A stretch of 64,000 nucleotides of DNA from Anisakis pegreffii (taxonomy: Eukaryota > Nematoda > Chromadorea > Rhabditida > Anisakidae): NCBI GenBank assembly GCA_035041965.1, contig JAPYMA010000451.1:81392-145391 (forward strand), read 5' to 3'. Below the pieces are notes generated by a model that had not been told where the DNA came from, ran no database searches, and worked only from the letters and a program-made list of their open reading frames with translations. Positions 58,877-64,000 of the stretch are shown here, one piece after another; position 1 is the stretch's first letter, and each line of letters starts with the position of its first letter. A program made the translations under genes and the position numbers.

Positions 58877-61800
58877 ATGTCGGAGGAAGAAGAAATTGAA
58901 GTGTTCGTTTTCAAATTTTTGTGCCAGCTACAATCAACAGTCGAGTACTGTTCATTTGGGGGAAATTGGTGGTTTTGCATAGATGAGATTAGTTCCATTC
59001 GCTGAACGTTAATTCTTTGATTTCATGTTTTGATAGCTCTTGCCTTGAGAGAATGATACTGACCGGGCGAATATCCTGTTGCCCACTTTCTATGATAAGT
59101 TCTCTTAAATGTTTATTCAGTCGACTAAATCACAAGTTGTCTGAGGGAATTTGAGGATTTGAGGGTTCTCTTAAATATGAGCGAGGCTGATAATAAGATG
59201 AACTTTTTAGTGATAAGAACTCAAGCATATGGACTGAATTTATTCTAGATCCGAAGAAGAGGGTGAGGAAGAAGAGGAGGTGGCTGAGGAAGAGCACGAA
59301 GAAGAGGGAGAAGACGAACAGGAAGCCGAGCAAGCAGCTGAAGATCATGCAAGTGAAGCCACGAAGTAAGCATTCACCTTCGTGGCACTTTGTTTGAACA
59401 GAATTTCACCTACGGAATCTTCAGTTCCATCAATGGGAGCCTTTAGTATTCAAAGTGATAATTACTGAATTACGCAGAACAATTTCGATGATTTCTTGCT
59501 TAAAATGACATTCAAATGACATTGACAGTCATTTTGCAGTGTCTTCTAATTGAATTTGCTTCATTTTCTCCTTTCGTAACAACCAACTGACAATCTGACA
59601 AATCAGTTAGTCAGCGAAAAAAATTTCATGAGTACCTGCAGGACACGAGCTCCAGTGCAGCAAGAATCGAATGAAGCGGACTTGACCGAAGCCGAGAAAG
59701 CAATGCTGGTAGGGATTTGTGCATTGCTTCAAGTGTACGACAAAGACTCGTTGATGCATACCTATGCACGGCTTACATTTTCATCTCTAACGCAGATCAG
59801 TGACATTTTTGATGAACATAACAGTAGCATGATTATCAATAAGCGTACTGATAATGCTTTGACAGTACTAAAGAAACGATGACAGTAACACTGTTTGCGC
59901 GACAGATTAAACGTTACAGGCAGCCAAGAAACGTCAAGAAGAGGAAACAGCTGCAAAAATTCAAGATTATGAAGAACAACGACGTCTTGAGAGGGAGCGA
60001 GAGGAGGAGGAATTGAGGCAACTGAAGGAGAAACAAGAAAGAAGGAAACTGGAACGAGAGGAAGAGGAGAGAGAGTTCGCTGAAAGACGTAGACAGGAGG
60101 AGGAACGACACAGACAGGAGGAGGTACTCGCTGCTGTTCAATTGTTGAGTTTTTCAAGATTGTTGTACTATTAGAGAATGAGGAATTGAGATACGTTGCA
60201 AACTGATTGGTGGAGTTATTTTTCAGAGAGTTATCGTTTGCTGTGTTGAGTTATCATTATTTTGAACGCGTCCAAAGAGTATCGCTGTCGTTATGAGATG
60301 ATTGATGGATTCACTTTCAAAAGTTGTTGTTTGAAGGAGGAGAGGAGAGCTAAAATTGAAGAGGAGAAACGAAAAAAAGAGGAAGAAAAGAAGAAACGAC
60401 AGCAGCTAGCGAGCACATTTGCTGGAACGCCTGGACAGACTGGCGGACGAAATTTTGTCATTCCAAAAAAGACGAGCGATAATGCAGCCGAAAAATTCGG
60501 TAACATTGTACAGGTTGGTCATAATTGATGGATGGATGGGTACGGTACGAGGAGGATGTCTCTGACTTTAAGCAAGACGTGATCAGCAGTTTAGATCAAT
60601 GCTGAATTCGTTAACGCCATCGTTGCGCATTCTTAAAACCATTCAGCAACATACGCAATGCACTTTCAGTTCACAGTTAGCTTATTTGAAGTATTTACGA
60701 ATCTCAGTTTCACATCAAAAAATCTCGTATTCAACGCAGCATTCAATGCGCCGCACCGGATAAAAAGGCGTGTCCGTTATTTGATTGCTTAATGACATGC
60801 ATCAAATGAACCGTAACGCGAATATCTGCACAAAAAGCAAAAATCCACTTCAATTGCTGCGTCATATATTTTATGTCGGAAATTCACTTTGAACCATTTT
60901 ATATCAAATTTTATGGTTACTCCACTCAATTGTTCTTTTGCAATACTCTTCAGAAATTATTCATCTCTGAAACAAAATGAAATTGGTGAGTCTATTTTAA
61001 GTTAGCGACGAATGATATTATTCAACAATTTCTGCGAGAACACTTGTTTGTCCACAAAATATTTTTGATGAAATAATATTCATTCACAACTATTCGACAT
61101 TTGACAGCATTGGTGTGATTGAGTGAAATCGTTGAAATCGATTCTTCAATCTTACTGCTCTGATTTTTCGCATTCATGCAGTCTCATCCGTGGTTTATGC
61201 AGGAACAAATTCGCATTCATTCAGAAACAAACTACTGAATTCTAAAGAACTCTCAAACGATATTGATCGCTCCGAAAACTTCTGGAGATTTTTCAGTTCC
61301 CTACGCATTTGTTTCGAGTGGCACTGAAATTTTGATGAGGGATTTAATTGGTTAACATTCTTTGAAATATCACCGTTTTTCTACGATTGATCTCAAAGTC
61401 AAACATAATCTGAATGGACAATTCAAAAAAGAAGTAGGAATATTGAATTTGAAGGCAAAACAAGAGATGGGTATGACGAAAGAACAACAAGAGGAAGCGA
61501 AAAGGAATTATTTGGAATCAGTCCGTAAGACACTCGATTTTTCATCACTTTCACCAGCTGATCTTAAAGAGAAAATTCGGCAAATTCATCAGCGTATATG
61601 TCGTCTCGAAGCGGACAAATACGATTTGGAGAAACGACACGAACGACAGGAATACGACGTCAGTTTGTGAATTGCAGTTGTCCGCTTATCAGTTGCTCAC
61701 TTATTTCAACGAATTGCGATTCTTTACATCGTTTCACATTTGTCGCACAGTTTTCTGCTCAAACAAATTCATGATTTCCGAAATGAGTTGTTGAATTCGC

Positions 61801-63901
61801 AATGCTGCTTTCAATTACAGTTACGTGAATTGAACGAACGTCAAAGGCAAGTGGCTCGTAATAAGGCCTTGCAAAAAGGTGTTGATCCGGCTGATACGAA
61901 TTCACGCTACCCGGTATTTCTTCGTCATCAATTCATCACTCTTCCTCTATTCCTCTAAAACCTTCATCTGCTTCACATGATAAACACGAACGAAATTTTG
62001 ATTCGGTATTAGTCCACAACATATCGGTGTAACCGTACGGAATGATTTTTTTCTGAAAACTCAAATTTACGATTTTGTATATTTTTACTCCAAAATTTTT
62101 GCACTTTTGAGCAAATAAGACAATCGGTGAAGTAGAACGATTGTGGATACTCTCAAAAAATACCATTGCATGTAAATCGGAAACACCCATCTCATAACTG
62201 GATTTCCTCGAATATTCAATGAGAGCAATTATTTTAAGCCGAAGATATCTGTTGCAAGTAAATACGATCGTCAAATTGATCGACGTAGTTTCCAAGAGAG
62301 ACGCGCTGTGTACGAAAAGGTAAACTTATTTTATCCATCGTCATTCACCCAATTCAGGGCAAATCACAATAATCACAGCATCTTTTTAATTTTCTATAAT
62401 TTTGTCCTTTTGTAATATTTAGTGGTTGCTATGCTGTTCATGCGTATTCGAATGTGCTTTCGTTACAAGTGCATTTGACCTTAAGCTTTTTTAAATAAAT
62501 ATCAGCTGTCGATGTATCATCTCTTGTCATCGCGCAACGACAACTGTTTCGGGATATCAGGAGATGTCCGACTCAAAGGTCACACAACGACTTACAGTGA
62601 GGATAGGCCATGAAACGGTATTTGTAACTAGGAAGAATTGTGAGATAGTTGATGTGATTCAAGAGCTTCTATCACAATGCAGCATTCAATAGTTGAAGTT
62701 CAGAGATCCATATGACGATTACTAAATGAATACATTGTGGCTGAACGCTTTTTGTGATTCAGCATCTTCGATGAGTACAGTTTAAACGTTATTTATCAAT
62801 TTTTTATCAGTGATATAAAACATTCCAGAAAAATGCCTATCCGTGCTTCCCCAACGTGCCTCCTCCGCCAGCAATATACGCAAAAATAATACCAATAGAC
62901 GAAGAAAACGTGAGTGCATTGAACACTTTCTTGTTGGTTTATCTTTCTCGCTATTTTACAGTTATTATTATCATGAGCTTTGCTTTTTCAAATGATCTTC
63001 CTTCCATCCACCGAAATAAACAACTTTTATTCTCGCCCAATTTGTTGCCGTAGTACTGTCAGCCTTTCCCACCAGTTTGACAGTCTCACTTTCAACAGGA
63101 AAATAATGAAAAAAAAACTGAGCACGTTCCTTCGAGTTCGATGGTTAAAAACTCGTAACTGTCAAGTCATGAAATGGGATATGAAACTCATAAACTGAAC
63201 TAGGCTCAAACAATTCAATTTCAGGAAGAAGAACGTGAAGAGGCAGAGGTTTATACATTGATTCACTTTTTTTTCGAATTCAGATCTTGTGGCAGTGTTG
63301 AGATAATAGATTTCATTTCTTGGTGTATGAATCGTTAAGCACATCCAACTGAGTGGATCATGGTGTAGATTTGGGATAATTTTAATGCCAAACTAAAATA
63401 AGCATTTTCTCCTCGAACTAAGTGAATGGTTACAGAAAAAAAAGAATTTCTGACAAGAAACTAAATGCATGATTTTTTGATTTGTTCGATGAAAATTCAG
63501 AAAATTTTAGAGAGTTCCGTCCAAAATGAACTATTTTAGCTGTAATCACATTTTGGTTGCAGGAAGAAGAAGCAGGTGAAGAGGAGGAGGCAGAGGCAGA
63601 GGCAGAAGAGGTATAGAAGTTGCCATTAGTAAAGCACTTTCTGTTTTTTAACGGTTTAAGCAGAAATTTGGCCCAGAAAAGCAATATTCTCATTGCAGTC
63701 ACGCAAAACTTATGATTAGAGCGCTTTGGTTATCATCCTCTGTTAAGCATGCATTGTTATCGTAATAATCAAAGAATACCAATTTTATACAGTGAGCAGG
63801 AGAAAGTATTCTGTTTGCCGAACCATACGCTTAGACTATTCTATAGATTATAAATTTATGGAACGATAAGAATGTTACAGGAAGAAGAGGAGGAGGAGTG
63901 A
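58877..63901 (+). CDS. tnt: Troponin T, second tandem gene (poly-Glu C-terminus)
   Basis: Twelve in-phase exons (58877-58902, 59249-59365, 59642-59708, 59920-60123, 60337-60513, 61455-61658, 61821-61913, 62239-62319, 62829-62909, 63225-63248, 63563-63610, 63881-63901) give 380 aa. It starts MSEEEEIEV with an acidic tail, then [20 protein letters not shown] and a long Arg/Glu helix. The core has [58 protein letters not shown] and [20 protein letters not shown]. The C-terminus differs from the first gene: [20 protein letters not shown], then three small exons coding [24 protein letters not shown] and EEEEEE-stop. Such an acidic C-terminal extension is known for several invertebrate troponin Ts and may bind calcium. 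Exon 4 is 204 nt and exon 8 is 81 nt, exactly as in the first gene. Poly-Glu microexons in phase 0 could be skipped or included. Confidence 0.96.
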
Positions 63902-64000
63902 AGATCAGTGTATGAAAGGATGGAAATGGAAAATTACATATCAAAAATCGTGTTCAAACGACTGTCGTTGCAAATTCACTTCGCTGTGTTTCTTTTTAAT

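Noticed and set aside
59762..60157. 131-codon minus-strand frame rich in Pro, Val and Leu
   Set aside because: It is the antisense of the troponin T coiled-coil exon at 59920-60123.

Overview
This window reads as nuclear DNA of a nematode. It is AT-rich with short exons, introns from about 70 bp to about 1.8 kb, and nematode-style 3' splice sites (mostly TTTCAG or TTTTAG). Five genes could be rebuilt or placed from conserved protein sequence: the ER mannosyltransferase ALG11, the SNARE YKT6, a STAR/KH RNA-binding protein, and two tandem troponin T genes with invertebrate muscle architecture. One exon of a RIM-binding protein lies at the left edge. Introns much longer than those of Caenorhabditis and many small transposon relics suggest a parasitic lineage, perhaps ascarid-like. 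That placement is a guess.

Layout. 1-2.3 kb: an SH3-bearing exon of a RIM-binding protein on the minus strand. 2.3-22.6 kb: repeat-rich and gene-poor, with a ~434-bp tandem repeat whose third copy is split by a GC-rich insert, a 163/243-bp satellite-like array, several foldbacks, and two weak short gene candidates (6.3-7.3 and 11.15-11.33 kb). 22.6-29.1 kb: alg-11 (+, 12 exons, 485 aa) with two inverted-repeat elements in adjacent introns. 30.7-31.5 kb: an unrecognised two-exon minus-strand candidate. 35.0-37.1 kb: ykt-6 (+, 5 exons, 200 aa). 38.7-42.2 kb: a putative minus-strand gene for a two-pass membrane protein with an acidic, PPxY-containing loop. 42.2-47.6 kb: mostly unexplained. 47.7-48.8 kb: the STAR protein (-, 4 exons, 247 aa). 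50.35-50.66 kb: the last two exons of an unrecognised minus-strand gene. 52.0-56.2 and 58.9-63.9 kb: two head-to-tail troponin T genes with matching intron positions but different C-termini. The first hosts an ~834-bp hAT-like element.

The genes do not form a pathway: ALG11 acts in N-glycan precursor assembly, YKT6 in membrane fusion, RIMBP at synapses, the STAR protein in RNA regulation, and the troponins in muscle. Exon joints were checked by hand for reading-frame phase; all joints given for alg-11, ykt-6, the STAR gene and both troponins keep frame. No RNA evidence was available, so untranslated regions and isoforms are unknown.
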